Assembly (NCBI GenBank): GCA_028684915.1 | Contig: JAQUEZ010000017.1 | Span: 1-59,976, forward strand | Length of the DNA: 59,976 nt | Direction of reading: 5' to 3' | DNA from: Desulfobulbus sp. | Lineage (GTDB): Bacteria > Desulfobacterota > Desulfobulbia > Desulfobulbales > Desulfobulbaceae | Shown: in pieces, positions 17,565 through 27,038 of the stretch | How the letters are laid out: each line of letters begins with the position of its first letter | Position numbering within the stretch: the first letter of the stretch is position 1 | The notes under the pieces: model-generated | Seen by the model: the letters and a program-made list of their open reading frames with translations, nothing else | Told to the model about the DNA's origin: nothing | Database searches by the model: none | Translations under genes and position numbers: made by a program

Positions 17565-18527
17565 ATGCAACAAGCACAGTATCAGCTGATCATCGTTGGG
17601 GGAGGACCGGCTGGCCTGACGGCTGGGTTGTATGCCGCTCGTGGTCGTCTTAACGTTCTTCTTTTAGAAAAAGGAGCAACCGGGGGCCAGGTTTTGGTCA
17701 CCGACTGGGTCGACAATTACCCAGGATTTGCCGAAGGGATTTCCGGCTTTGACCTGATGGATAAAATGACCGCCCATGCCGACCGCTTCGGCTTGGAGAA
17801 ACGGTTCGCGACCATCACCTCGCTTAATCTCACCAGCAAAATAAAATCGGTTACCCTAGAGAATGGGGAAATTCTCACCGCCAACACCATTATCATCTGC
17901 ACTGGAGCCAAGCCGCGCAAGCTTGACATTCCAGGAGAGTATGAGTTCGCTGGTCGGGGAGTTTCCTATTGCGCCACCTGCGATGGGCCCTTTTACCGCA
18001 ACCAGGAAATTGCGGTGGTAGGAGGCGGCAACACCGCCATTCAGGAAGCCCTACATCTGACGAAATTTGCCTCCAAGGTAACCATTATCCATCGGCGTAG
18101 CGAGTTACGCGCCACTAAGATTCTTCAAGAAAAGGCCTTCTGCAACCAGAAGATCGATTTTATCTGGAATACGCAGGTGCTTGAAATACGCGGGTCAAAA
18201 ACCGCTGGAGTTGAGGAGTTGTTGCTCCGTCATTATAACAATGAGGAGTCGACGCTGAAGGTTACCGGGATTTTTATCCTGATCGGCATTGCACCCAACA
18301 CGCAAATCCTGCCCTTAGAGCAACTCCGTATCGACGAATCCGGTTTCATTATCACCGATGATGAAATGGCCACTTCAATTCCAGGAGTCTTTGCCGCAGG
18401 TGATATACGCAGCAAGCGCGCCCGACAGATCGTCAATGCAGCCGGCGAAGGTGCGGTTGCCGAACTATCGGTCGAACATTACCTCGGCAATCAGGTCCCT
18501 GATCAACCTTTAAACTGCAGCGAATAG
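17565..18527 (+). CDS. trxB: Thioredoxin reductase
   Basis: A flavoprotein that reduces thioredoxin with NADPH. It has the FAD motif GGGPAG at 12-17, the redox pair CATC at 136-139, an NADPH-binding GGGNTA region near 155, and the C-terminal FAD-binding GDIR. The 320 residues match the low-molecular-weight class. The ATG at 17565 starts the conserved protein; the frame extends upstream into the terminator without a better start. Confidence 0.96.
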   Translation: MQQAQYQLIIVGGGPAGLTAGLYAARGRLNVLLLEKGATGGQVLVTDWVDNYPGFAEGISGFDLMDKMTAHADRFGLEKRFATITSLNLTSKIKSVTLENGEILTANTIIICTGAKPRKLDIPGEYEFAGRGVSYCATCDGPFYRNQEIAVVGGGNTAIQEALHLTKFASKVTIIHRRSELRATKILQEKAFCNQKIDFIWNTQVLEIRGSKTAGVEELLLRHYNNEESTLKVTGIFILIGIAPNTQILPLEQLRIDESGFIITDDEMATSIPGVFAAGDIRSKRARQIVNAAGEGAVAELSVEHYLGNQVPDQPLNCSE

Positions 18528-18537
18528 AGGTCTCTTT

Positions 18538-19395
18538 ATGCCCGTGTCGCCCACTTCCCGGTTGCACCCGACTCTTTCACGCCTCCTGTTGGCGAGCCTT
18601 TTGCTCACAGCATTGGCGCTTTCCGGTTGCTCAACTTTTAGCGGGATGTTCAGTAAGGTCACTTTCGGTGAAGAAGATGAGCCCAAATCACTGCCGCCGG
18701 AAACCCTGATCACCCAGGGCATGGACGCCTACAGTGTTGGCGACTACGGTGAGGCCTTGAAAAATTTCAAGCTGATACTGGATGAACATCCCTTCAGCGC
18801 CCAGGCTATGCTGGCGGAGTTGAAAGCCGCCGATGCAAACTACTATAACAAACAGTATACCGAGGCCAAGGTCCTGTACAAAGCCTTTGAAGAGCACCAT
18901 CCCACCAACGAAGCTATCCCCTATGTCATGTTCCAGATCGGCATGTGTGACTACAATCGTTCGGATCGCATCGACCGTGACATCTCCGGGCCTCAGGAAG
19001 CGATCAAGGCTTTTACCCGTCTGATCAACGCCTATCCTCAGTCGCCCTATGCCAAGGAAGCAAAAACAAAAATCCACGATTCCAAAGAATTCCTGGTGAA
19101 TCACGAATACATGGTTGCAGTCTTTTACACTCGCACCGAGCGCTACCAACAGGCTCAGCATCGTTTGAAATACCTTTTGGCCATGTATCCCGATTCCTCT
19201 TTGGCGCCGCAGGCAAAAGCCCTGCTGCAGAGTCTTGAGGCGGGTAAGCCTCCCGCTTGGGGTATGAGCCGCTGGCTACCAGAGTTCATGACCAAGGCGC
19301 CTGAAGATCGCCTGGAGGAGGCAAAGACCGCCTCAAAGGAAAAAATAAGCCAGCAGAGAGAAGATGAGCAGCGGGGTCCCGACGCTCCCCACTGA
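18538..19395 (+). CDS. bamD: Outer-membrane assembly lipoprotein BamD
   Basis: A periplasm-facing lipoprotein of the outer-membrane protein assembly machine, partner of BamA. The 285 residues have a signal with lipobox ALSGC (Cys31) and then five TPR-like helix pairs (about 50-230), including the typical IPYVMFQIGMCDYN stretch. The C-terminal 50 residues are charged and likely disordered. It starts 10 bp after trxB and is followed by a terminator. Confidence 0.93.
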   Translation: MPVSPTSRLHPTLSRLLLASLLLTALALSGCSTFSGMFSKVTFGEEDEPKSLPPETLITQGMDAYSVGDYGEALKNFKLILDEHPFSAQAMLAELKAADANYYNKQYTEAKVLYKAFEEHHPTNEAIPYVMFQIGMCDYNRSDRIDRDISGPQEAIKAFTRLINAYPQSPYAKEAKTKIHDSKEFLVNHEYMVAVFYTRTERYQQAQHRLKYLLAMYPDSSLAPQAKALLQSLEAGKPPAWGMSRWLPEFMTKAPEDRLEEAKTASKEKISQQREDEQRGPDAPH

Positions 19396-19408
19396 GTACA
19401 CGTGTAGT

Positions 19409-19450
19409 ACGGCTCAATCCCGACTGGAGGATTGAGCCGTAATTTTTTTT
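19409..19450. terminator. Terminator between convergent bamD and the kinase gene
   Basis: A 12-base perfect stem ACGGCTCAATCC/GGATTGAGCCGT with an eight-base loop is followed by eight T on the plus strand. The convergent minus-strand gene ends inside the stem (TGA at 19414-19416), so the hairpin is part of that coding region. Confidence 0.85.
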
Positions 19451-20013
19451 ATCAATTCGGACACCGTGTCTTCGGTGCTCAGTCTGAAACAATCCTCTAA
19501 TTCAGCGCCTTCGGGTAACACAAAATTCGCCTGCTGGTAGAGATAAATTTCCCACCTGCCATCAGAAACGGCCTCTTTGTCAACGGCCCGTGCGGCCAAA
19601 CGGCGTTTGGTCTCCGCCTCCGAACAATAACAGTAGCAAAAAAGGCAATCCGCGCCTGCAGCTGTTGCCGCCTCTCGCACAGTTTCCCGATCAGACCACT
19701 TACTATACGCCCCATCCAGCACCACCACGAAGGCCCCTCCGGCAAGATCTTGAGCAGCCCGATCCAACATGGTTTGATAGGTCAACGCCGACAAGGCCGG
19801 CGAATAAATCCCCTGCTCAATACCATCGGGGCGGCGATCTGTGGCCTGCAAACCGGCCAGTTCCTTACGAATCCGATCAGTATTGTAATAAGGGCATCCT
19901 TGCTGTTGGGCCCATGCCAGGGCCAGGGTGGATTTCCCCGAGGCGGTCATACCGAAAAAGATTACCAACTTGGGCCGTGGCATCCTTGTTTTGCGTGGAT
20001 CACTCAGCGGCAT
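19414..20013 (-). CDS. AAA/P-loop kinase, C-terminal partner of a split APH-kinase
   Basis: The 199 residues carry a Walker A loop GMTASGKST and a small-molecule kinase fold (COG0645 type). In many bacteria this domain is the C-terminal half of one protein whose N-terminal half is the APH-like domain encoded just upstream (COG2187). Here the two are separate frames. I used the ATG at 20013, which overlaps the upstream stop by 14 bases; a start at 19983 is also possible. The substrate is unknown. Confidence 0.82.
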   Translation of the reverse strand: MPLSDPRKTRMPRPKLVIFFGMTASGKSTLALAWAQQQGCPYYNTDRIRKELAGLQATDRRPDGIEQGIYSPALSALTYQTMLDRAAQDLAGGAFVVVLDGAYSKWSDRETVREAATAAGADCLFCYCYCSEAETKRRLAARAVDKEAVSDGRWEIYLYQQANFVLPEGAELEDCFRLSTEDTVSELIKKITAQSSSRD

Positions 20014-21016
20014 AACGCTCTGCCAGGCGAAAATACTGGGCGGCCTGCTGGCGGCAGTTCTCCTGCACATTCGGGGCAACCGCTGGATCAGCTGCTGTGA
20101 ATAGCCCTATTTTTCCGCGGACATAGGCCCGGTAGCATTTGTAAAAATTGAGCAGCGTCAACAGCGACGCATCCTGAGTCCGTTCACAGAATTGGGTAAT
20201 GAATTGGCCGGAAAAATCATCGAGCCCATGGAAATCGAGATCCATGGCAAGAAAGGCAACGTCACTGGCCACATCGCAATAACGAAATCGCTGATTGAAC
20301 TCTATGCAGTCAAAAATATACACCTTGTCGGCAAGACAGATATTGGCCGAGTACAAATCCCCGTGGCAATCGCGGATATAGCCGCCGTCAATCCTCTTGT
20401 GGAAGATTTCATGATTGGCGAGTACACTGCGTGCATACTCGGAGATCCGGTCGAATTGTTCCCGGCTCAAGGCACCTTGGTCAATAAATCCTTGGGTCTG
20501 CTCAAAATTTTCGAGCACGTTTACAGCCACCGATTCCGCAGTTCCAAATGCGGCAATTGCCTTCCCGCCTTCAGCCTGCTCATAGAAAGACGCTAAAATG
20601 CGCACAAGGGAATCAATATGTCCCGCAGTGAGCTCGCCCCGCTGAATCAGATGCTGCATCATCCGTTCTTCCGGCATACGTGCCATCTTAACCCCGTATT
20701 CGACCACCTCGCCCTGCCCGTTGAGAGCGAAACAGCCCTCCTTCTCCTTGGTGACGGTGACCAAACCGAGGTAAATGTCCGGACAGAGCCTGCGGTTGAG
20801 CACTAACTCCTGCTGACAACAAGACTGACGCTTTTCAAGATCGGAGAAATCCAAAAAACCGAAATTCACCGGCTTCTTAAATTTATAGACAAACTCCCCG
20901 GCTAGAAGCACGAAAGAGATATGTGTTTGCACCAATTCAACCTCGGCAACCGGATGATCATAGCAACCGGGTTTGAGGAGCGTTTGCAGAAAAAGAGGCA
21001 GGCTTTCTTCACTCAT
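20000..21016 (-). CDS. Aminoglycoside phosphotransferase-like kinase domain protein
   Basis: The 338 residues have the APH/choline-kinase fold: a lysine pattern YKFKKPVNFGFLDFS near 44, the catalytic loop DCHGDLYSANI near 218-228, and the metal-binding IFDCIEFN a few residues later. The family phosphorylates a small molecule; aminoglycoside resistance is not implied. It is often fused to the AAA kinase that follows here in another frame. Confidence 0.85.
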   Translation of the reverse strand: MSEESLPLFLQTLLKPGCYDHPVAEVELVQTHISFVLLAGEFVYKFKKPVNFGFLDFSDLEKRQSCCQQELVLNRRLCPDIYLGLVTVTKEKEGCFALNGQGEVVEYGVKMARMPEERMMQHLIQRGELTAGHIDSLVRILASFYEQAEGGKAIAAFGTAESVAVNVLENFEQTQGFIDQGALSREQFDRISEYARSVLANHEIFHKRIDGGYIRDCHGDLYSANICLADKVYIFDCIEFNQRFRYCDVASDVAFLAMDLDFHGLDDFSGQFITQFCERTQDASLLTLLNFYKCYRAYVRGKIGLFTAADPAVAPNVQENCRQQAAQYFRLAERYAAE

Positions 21017-21507
21017 GTAGGGTTCTCCAGCCGCCGATTAAGGCAGCCCGTAGGAAGCAGGACTTTCTCTTGCTAGTAAAAGCTGCGAGAAGGGGACGAC
21101 CTGCTTCGTAACTTACTGTATGTATGAGGCTCGTTGTTTTTTTAACGATTCACGAGTCCATGGTTATGGTATCCGCGCCAATTTAACAGAACCACCTGGG
21201 AGCGTAAACTCTTTCCGCATTCGCCCTCAATCCAGCTTGACCGCCAGCGGAAGGTATCTTCCTTTATTCTCGCTCGCTTACCCAGGTAAAATCGCAGGAC
21301 CAACGATCAGTCACAATGAGAAAATTGTGCAACGATCCAATCGCGCAAAGAGGAATCAATACCCCAATTGCACGATATTGATTATGCTTTTAAAAGAAAA
21401 ATGGCCACCCACCGTTGCATCACAGGCCCTATCGACGTATATTCTGTTCATTTTGCGTAATCACTGATCAACTCATTCTTTTTTCCTCAGCCACAGGTAC
21501 AGCATTC
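21017..21507. other. Intergenic region upstream of secDF (491 bp)
   Basis: No gene is supported here. The left part holds a possible structured segment at 21052-21107 in which GAAGCAGG pairs with CCTGCTTC around an inner TTCTC/GAGAA stem. A seven-T run lies at about 21140-21147. The right part just before 21508 is A/T-rich. The yajC gene usually found before secD is absent. Confidence 0.5.
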
Positions 21508-24072
21508 ATGAATTCCAGCTTGAAGCTAAAAATCGGGCTTGTACTCTTCCTCCTGTTTTTCTCCGGCCTGGCGCTTACGCCATCGGTCTATCACGATCTG
21601 CCTGACTGGTGGAAAAAATACATGGCGCCTGCCGGACTCAAGCTCGGGCTCGATCTCCAGGGCGGCATGCACATTGTTCTTCAGGTCGACCTGGAAAAAG
21701 CCGCTGACAACTCGCTTGATTTAGCCGCCTCTGATTTTAAATCCGCACTTGCAGCCAAGAGTATCAACGCAGTACGGATGGACACAACAGAAAAGAAATC
21801 GATACTGTTCACCCTGCCAAATACCGGTGCCGTTGCGACAGTCACACAGATTCTCCAGGATAATTTCCCCAACTTGGACAGCCAGATAGAAGCCGAAGAG
21901 GGGAGCTTTCCCCGTGTTACCCTGCGGCTGAAGACGGACGAAATTAATTTTATCAGGAAAAACGCCGTCAATCAGTCCCTCGAAATTATCAGGAATCGTA
22001 TCGACCAGTTCGGTGTCTCCGAGCCGGTAGTGGTCCGTCAAGGGGAGAATCAGATCGTTGTTCAACTCCCGGGGGTAAAAGACCCAAAACGGGCCATGAG
22101 CCTGATCGGACAGACAGCCCAGCTTGAATTTAAGATGGTGGCCGACGCCCCGGGGATCGACTTGGGATCCCTCGTTCACAACGCCGAACAGGCCGGTCAA
22201 TGGCACGAAGGAGAGAGTCGTAAACAACTCAACCTTGCCCTGCAGAGCCGATTGCCCCAGGGCACCGAAATCTATTTTGAACGCGTTATCGACAACAAAA
22301 CCAAACGCGAGTCCAAGGTACCTATTCTGCTTGAAAGCCCGGTACTCATGACCGGTGAGATGGTGAAAAACGCCCAGGTACGCATCGGCGGGACCTTTAA
22401 CGAGCCGTATGTCAGCCTGGATCTGACCTCCCGTGGTGGCCAGGTCTTTGCGGCGATCACCGAAAAGAGTGTCGGCAGACGACTAGCCATTGTCCTGGAT
22501 GAAATCGTTCGCTCAGCGCCGGTTATCCGTGAAAAGATCCTCGGTGGCAGTGCCCAGATCTCGGGTAACTTCACCCATAATGAGGCCACCGACCTCGCTA
22601 TTGTCCTTCGAGTCGGCGCACTACCCGCTCCGGTCGACATCATTCAAAACCTGACAGTCGGCGCCAGTCTTGGTCAGGATTCGATCAACAAGGGGATGTT
22701 CTCCGGTCTGTTGGGCACTGTCTTGGTGGTCCTCTTCATGCTGGTCTACTATCGACTGTCCGGAGTGATCGCCAACATTGGATTGGTTCTCAACATACTG
22801 CTGCTTTTTGTCGGCCTGGCCATGCTCGGCTCGACCCTGACCCTGCCCGGTATCGCCGGTATCATACTTTCCATCGGCATGGCGGTGGATGCCAACGTCC
22901 TTATCTATGAGCGTATGCGCGATGAATTCGCCTTGGGCAAATCGGCCCGCTCCGGCGTCGAAGGCGGCTTCACCAAAGCGTACTGGTCAGTCGTCGATGC
23001 TCAGGTTACCACCTTGATTACCGCGCTGGTGCTCTTCCTCTTTGGTACCGGACCAATCAAAGGTTTTGCCGTAACCTTAAGCCTGGGTATCATTTTTAAC
23101 CTTTTTGCAGTGCTCTTTGTCTGTCGCCTGATTTACGATACGCTGTTCAGCCTGAAAAAAATCAAGGAGATCAAGTTCTTTCAACTGGTGCACAAATCGA
23201 ACTTCGATTTTATGGGAATGCGAAAAATAGCCTTTACCCTTTCTTGCGCCTTGGTGCTCCTTGGCTTGGTGGCCACGGTCCAGATTTTTCGCGGTCAGGC
23301 AAATATGGGCATCGATTTCTCCGGCGGCACCATGCTCCAATACAAAACCGATAAGCCTTTTGCCCTACATGATGTCCGCACCGCGCTGGCCAAGAATGGA
23401 TTTGAGGGTATTGACCTCCAACAGGTGACCAGCGAAAACCGCTTGATTGTCAAAATAAAAAAATCCGAAGCCAAAATCGGGGATCTGAGCGACCGCATCA
23501 CTGCTACCCTGCAAAAAGAACAGACAGGTGCCGGATTCTCACTGGAAAGTAAATCCGAAATCGGCGCCTCGGTCTCAGCCAATCTGCGCAGCAAGGCCAT
23601 GCTCTCCATCGGCTTATCGATGCTCGGAGTCATTCTCTATCTTTGGCTCCGCTTTGACTTCCAATTTGGCCTGGCAGCGACGGTGGCCACATTGCACGAC
23701 GTTCTCATTGTCCTTGGCATCTGTTGGGCTATGAACATGGAACTCACCTTGCTCATTATCACCGCCCTACTGACCCTAGCCGGTTATTCACTCAACGATA
23801 CGGTTGTTATCTTTGACCGTATTCGCGAAAACATGGCCAAACACGAAGAATTCAACTTGCACGAGATCATCAACCTTTCGACCAACCAGGTATTGGCGCG
23901 TTCCATCATCACCGTGCTCACCGTGTTAATCACGGTCACCTGTCTCTATCTTTTCGGTGGGGCCAGTATTCATGATTTTTCTTTTGCCCTGCTGATTGGT
24001 TTACTTATCGGAACCTACTCTTCAATCTTTGTTGCCAGCCCACTTTTATCCGTTGGGAGAACCCATAAATGA
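21508..24072 (+). CDS. secDF: SecD-SecF fusion, protein-export subunit
   Basis: SecD and SecF use the proton gradient to help protein export through SecYEG. This 854-residue protein is both in one chain: residues 1-555 are SecD (first span about 8-25, large periplasmic domain with GLDLQGGMH near 50, then five spans with GIAGIILSIGMAVDANVLIYERMRDE), and 556-854 are SecF (IDFSGGTMLQ near 607, then spans with SLNDTVVIFDRIREN). Fusion is common in Gram-positives and Bacteroidetes but most proteobacteria keep two genes. The ATG at 21508 begins the first hydrophobic segment; the ribosome site is weak (AGGT 11 bases upstream). It overlaps the next gene by four bases. Confidence 0.95.
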   Translation: MNSSLKLKIGLVLFLLFFSGLALTPSVYHDLPDWWKKYMAPAGLKLGLDLQGGMHIVLQVDLEKAADNSLDLAASDFKSALAAKSINAVRMDTTEKKSILFTLPNTGAVATVTQILQDNFPNLDSQIEAEEGSFPRVTLRLKTDEINFIRKNAVNQSLEIIRNRIDQFGVSEPVVVRQGENQIVVQLPGVKDPKRAMSLIGQTAQLEFKMVADAPGIDLGSLVHNAEQAGQWHEGESRKQLNLALQSRLPQGTEIYFERVIDNKTKRESKVPILLESPVLMTGEMVKNAQVRIGGTFNEPYVSLDLTSRGGQVFAAITEKSVGRRLAIVLDEIVRSAPVIREKILGGSAQISGNFTHNEATDLAIVLRVGALPAPVDIIQNLTVGASLGQDSINKGMFSGLLGTVLVVLFMLVYYRLSGVIANIGLVLNILLLFVGLAMLGSTLTLPGIAGIILSIGMAVDANVLIYERMRDEFALGKSARSGVEGGFTKAYWSVVDAQVTTLITALVLFLFGTGPIKGFAVTLSLGIIFNLFAVLFVCRLIYDTLFSLKKIKEIKFFQLVHKSNFDFMGMRKIAFTLSCALVLLGLVATVQIFRGQANMGIDFSGGTMLQYKTDKPFALHDVRTALAKNGFEGIDLQQVTSENRLIVKIKKSEAKIGDLSDRITATLQKEQTGAGFSLESKSEIGASVSANLRSKAMLSIGLSMLGVILYLWLRFDFQFGLAATVATLHDVLIVLGICWAMNMELTLLIITALLTLAGYSLNDTVVIFDRIRENMAKHEEFNLHEIINLSTNQVLARSIITVLTVLITVTCLYLFGGASIHDFSFALLIGLLIGTYSSIFVASPLLSVGRTHK

Positions 24073-24812
24073 GCTCTACGCCTCAACTACCCGAGCAATT
24101 TCAGCCCATAACCGGGGCGCAGCAAATCACCTTTGCCTGTCATCCGGGAGTCTCCTGTTTTACGGAATGCTGCCGGGAATTGGACCTGGCCCTAACCCCG
24201 TATGATGCCCTGCGCCTCAAACGTCACCTGCAGTTAAAATCGGGGAAATTTCTCGACAGGTACGTGATTATCGAATGGGAAGAGGAGCAGCTTTTCCCCA
24301 CCTACTATCTCACGATGGTGGATGATGGCCGGGCGTCCTGTGTTTTTGTTGAGAATAACGGTTGTACCGTTTATGCTGATCGTCCCGGTAGCTGCCGGGC
24401 CTATCCTGTCGGCCGAGGGGCTGCTCGCCAGATAAACGGAGAGCCGCTTGAATCTCTGGTGCTGGTGCGCGAACCCCATTGTCAGGGATTTGCTGAAAAT
24501 CAGCAGCAGAGTGTCGCCGAGTACCTGCTCGGCCAAGGGCTTGAGGATTACAACCGTTTTAACGATGCGCTTCTGCCGCTGATCCAGCATCCAAGCATTC
24601 AGGACGGTTCATTCCGTCCATCACGTCAGCAACTGGACCAGTATACCCTGGCGCTTTATGATCTGGATCAGTTCCGTCAGGACATGGTCGAGGGGCGTAT
24701 CGCACTCAATAGACCTTTAAGCCCAGCGCAGCTTGCCGGAATTGCGGGTGATGACGAAGAACTGCTACGGCTTGGCCTTTGCTGGCTGATGCAGGAGTAC
24801 TACGGTGCCTAA
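24069..24812 (+). CDS. YkgJ-family cysteine-cluster protein
   Basis: The 247 residues show the metal-binding cysteine pattern of the CxxCxxxxC/YkgJ family (PF03692): HPGVSCFTECCREL near 29-41, then single cysteines in CVFVENNGCTVYADRPGSCRAYP near 98-125. The family is thought to bind zinc or an iron-sulfur cluster; its role is unknown. It starts in the secDF stop (ATGA) and is followed in three bases by an HD hydrolase gene, suggesting one transcript. Confidence 0.88.
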   Translation: MSSTPQLPEQFQPITGAQQITFACHPGVSCFTECCRELDLALTPYDALRLKRHLQLKSGKFLDRYVIIEWEEEQLFPTYYLTMVDDGRASCVFVENNGCTVYADRPGSCRAYPVGRGAARQINGEPLESLVLVREPHCQGFAENQQQSVAEYLLGQGLEDYNRFNDALLPLIQHPSIQDGSFRPSRQQLDQYTLALYDLDQFRQDMVEGRIALNRPLSPAQLAGIAGDDEELLRLGLCWLMQEYYGA

Positions 24813-24815
24813 GCT

Positions 24816-25511
24816 TTGCCCTTGGCTCAGGTTGAGGCAGTGAATTCATTATTCCGTGACGAGCCGTTGCTCAAACGTCTTCGTGAAATCAGCCACGCCC
24901 TTTCCATCACCGAGGGCGGCTCGCATGGACCGGACCACAGCGAACGGGTCCTGACAACAGCTGTTGATATAGCTCGGCAAATGAATGCGCGGCGCGATAT
25001 CCTGATTCCGGCCGCGCTTCTCCACGATATTGGCCGCAAAGAGGAGAGCCAGAGCCGAGGCCAGATTTGCCATGCCCTCCGAGGAGCAGAGCTGGCCTCA
25101 TCCCTCCTGCGCGAACTGGCTTACAACGAGCCCGATATTGAGGCCATCTGCCATTGCATTCGCAGCCATCGCTACCGTGGTGGCCAGGTTCCCGTGAGCC
25201 TGGAGGCACGCATCCTTTTTGATGCCGACAAGCTCGACTCTATTGGTGCAGTGGGCATCGGACGAGCCTTTCTCTTTGCCGGCCAGATTGGCGCACGATT
25301 GCACAACCCCGATGCCGACTGCACGGCCACCCTTCCCTATTCCCTTGAAGACACCGCGTACCGGGAATTCCAGGTGAAGATGTCCAAAGTGCGCGACCAG
25401 ATGTTGACCTCAGTCGGCCGCACCCTGGCAGTGGAGCGGCATGCCTTCATGCTTTCTTTTTTTGCCCAACTTACTCGAGAGACGCAATGCTCTCTTTCTC
25501 CTTTAACTTAA
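24816..25511 (+). CDS. HD-domain phosphohydrolase
   Basis: The 231-residue protein has the metal-binding His/Asp pattern of HD hydrolases: HGPDHSERV near 37, LLHDIGR at about 69-75, and later HCIRSH and LFDADKLDSIG. Members act on nucleotides or phosphate esters; the substrate cannot be named. The start is TTG at 24816; a GTG at 24840 is another choice. It is tightly packed after the YkgJ gene. Confidence 0.88.
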   Translation: MPLAQVEAVNSLFRDEPLLKRLREISHALSITEGGSHGPDHSERVLTTAVDIARQMNARRDILIPAALLHDIGRKEESQSRGQICHALRGAELASSLLRELAYNEPDIEAICHCIRSHRYRGGQVPVSLEARILFDADKLDSIGAVGIGRAFLFAGQIGARLHNPDADCTATLPYSLEDTAYREFQVKMSKVRDQMLTSVGRTLAVERHAFMLSFFAQLTRETQCSLSPLT

Positions 25512-25520
25512 GAATCCACC

Positions 25521-26162
25521 ATGCTGAAACTGGTTGTTTTTGACTGCGATGGCGTCATGTTTAGCTCACGAGAGTCGAACAGGGCATATTATAATCACAT
25601 GCTTGAGCACTTTGGCTGCCCGCCTATGGATGCGGCGGAACTGGAGTATGCCCATATTCATAACGTCAACAACTCCATTCGCCATATCTTTCGCAACCAT
25701 AGCCATGTCTCCATCGATAAGGTCAATGGCTACCGGGAAAGCCTCGACTACACGCCCTACCTGCAATTCATGGAGATGGAACCTGATCTCATGGATTTTC
25801 TCCGCATCATCAAGCCCCATTACCACACCGCCATTTCTACCAACCGCACCGATACCATGGAAAACATCCTGGATACCTTTGCCCTTCGCCCCTGGTTTGA
25901 AATGGTTGTAACGGCGACCACCGCACCGCGTCCCAAGCCCGCACCCGATGGTCTGCAGATGATTCTCGACCACTTTCAGCTACAACCGGAGCAAACGATT
26001 TACATTGGAGATTCGGTGATCGACCAGGAGCACTGCGCAGGTGTCGGCGTGGACTTGATCGCCTTTAGAAATAACGAGCTGAACGCCCGCTACAGAGTGA
26101 ATTCCTTTACGGAAATCCTCGATTTACCTCCTTTTGAGGATCACACGGGAGCATTGAGCTGA
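25521..26162 (+). CDS. HAD-family phosphatase
   Basis: The 213 residues show all HAD motifs: FDCDG near 8-12 with the nucleophile Asp and the acid/base Asp two later, STN near 110 (motif II), KPAP near 140 (motif III Lys) and GDSVID near 165 (motif IV). It resembles phosphoglycolate phosphatase-like enzymes with a helical cap. It follows the HD gene by 10 bp. Confidence 0.9.
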   Translation: MLKLVVFDCDGVMFSSRESNRAYYNHMLEHFGCPPMDAAELEYAHIHNVNNSIRHIFRNHSHVSIDKVNGYRESLDYTPYLQFMEMEPDLMDFLRIIKPHYHTAISTNRTDTMENILDTFALRPWFEMVVTATTAPRPKPAPDGLQMILDHFQLQPEQTIYIGDSVIDQEHCAGVGVDLIAFRNNELNARYRVNSFTEILDLPPFEDHTGALS

Positions 26163-26163
26163 C

Positions 26164-26796
26164 CTACTCTTCCTCATCAAGACGGCGGAGTCCCTCCATG
26201 AGAATCATCATAAAATCGCCGATCTCGCGGGCCTTCATCAAGGCATCCGGTAGGCCGGGGATAAAATAAAAGGTCCCTTTCTTCTCCGAGAGCATGGCAT
26301 AAATGGCTTCCTGATTATCCAGGTCATCAAAGCGTGCGGCCAACAGCCCCCCTTCACGGAAGGTCACTCGGGCTGCACCCTGTTCAAATTGCAGAATCAA
26401 TCGCCCGGTTTTCTGGTGCATATGGAAAACTTGGAGCAATTCTGCCGGAACGATCGCCTCGATTCGACCGCTGATGACCGCATCCTTATTTTCCGTCACC
26501 GCACCAAGCTGCCCTTCATTGTTGGCGGGCAGAGGTTTGTCGCTGAGCTTGAATTTGATCAGACCAGTGCAACCGCCGCAGGTGAATACCGTATCGCGCT
26601 GCTCGGCAAATTGGCTGGACGCATGCGGTATGAGGGCAAACAAAAGCCCGGTGAGCTCACGCACCAAAAGAAGACAGGATGAACGGCCCAGGGGCAGCTC
26701 GACCGCTTTATCGGTCAGGGCGAAATATTCTGCCAAATTGTAGAGCGGACAGTTTCGCACATGCGTAATTTCGAAGACAGCCTTAAAGGTGTTCAT
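26164..26796 (-). CDS. DUF4388-type protein with a cysteine-bearing N-terminal module
   Basis: The 210 residues have two parts. Residues about 108-195 look like the DUF4388 (PATAN) domain seen in signalling proteins of delta-proteobacteria: LLQVFHMHQKTGRLIL, then REGGLLAARFDD and a C-terminal helix. Residues 1-90 have the conserved-looking NCPLYNLAEYFAL (Cys16), a Cys at 41 and a CGGC pair at 73-76, which could bind a metal. No DNA-binding or receiver domain is seen. It is convergent with the HAD gene and divergent from the E2-like gene, with a 242-bp shared upstream region. Confidence 0.75.
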   Translation of the reverse strand: MNTFKAVFEITHVRNCPLYNLAEYFALTDKAVELPLGRSSCLLLVRELTGLLFALIPHASSQFAEQRDTVFTCGGCTGLIKFKLSDKPLPANNEGQLGAVTENKDAVISGRIEAIVPAELLQVFHMHQKTGRLILQFEQGAARVTFREGGLLAARFDDLDNQEAIYAMLSEKKGTFYFIPGLPDALMKAREIGDFMMILMEGLRRLDEEE

Positions 26797-27038
26797 GACC
26801 TCCGAATGTGGAGAGAAATAGTAGCGATTATGTTCCCAGTGTACATGCGAATTCCGACAGGCTCAATTGAATCTTTTCCGCCAGTTAGGTGAAGCATCTT
26901 TTTCCGGTCCCGAATAAAGCTGCCTTGTTTCCTGTCAATAAATACTATACAGTAAGCAGATCTATATTGACTGGCTTTCGACAAATTCCAACGCTTTGAG
27001 GGCATAACGCCCCTAACCGTGTACAATAGGTTATTTTT

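Noticed and set aside
21120..21180. A possible seventh element end near 21160 (text ACGAGTCCATGG)
   Set aside because: Only about ten bases match and there is no second end or direct repeat.
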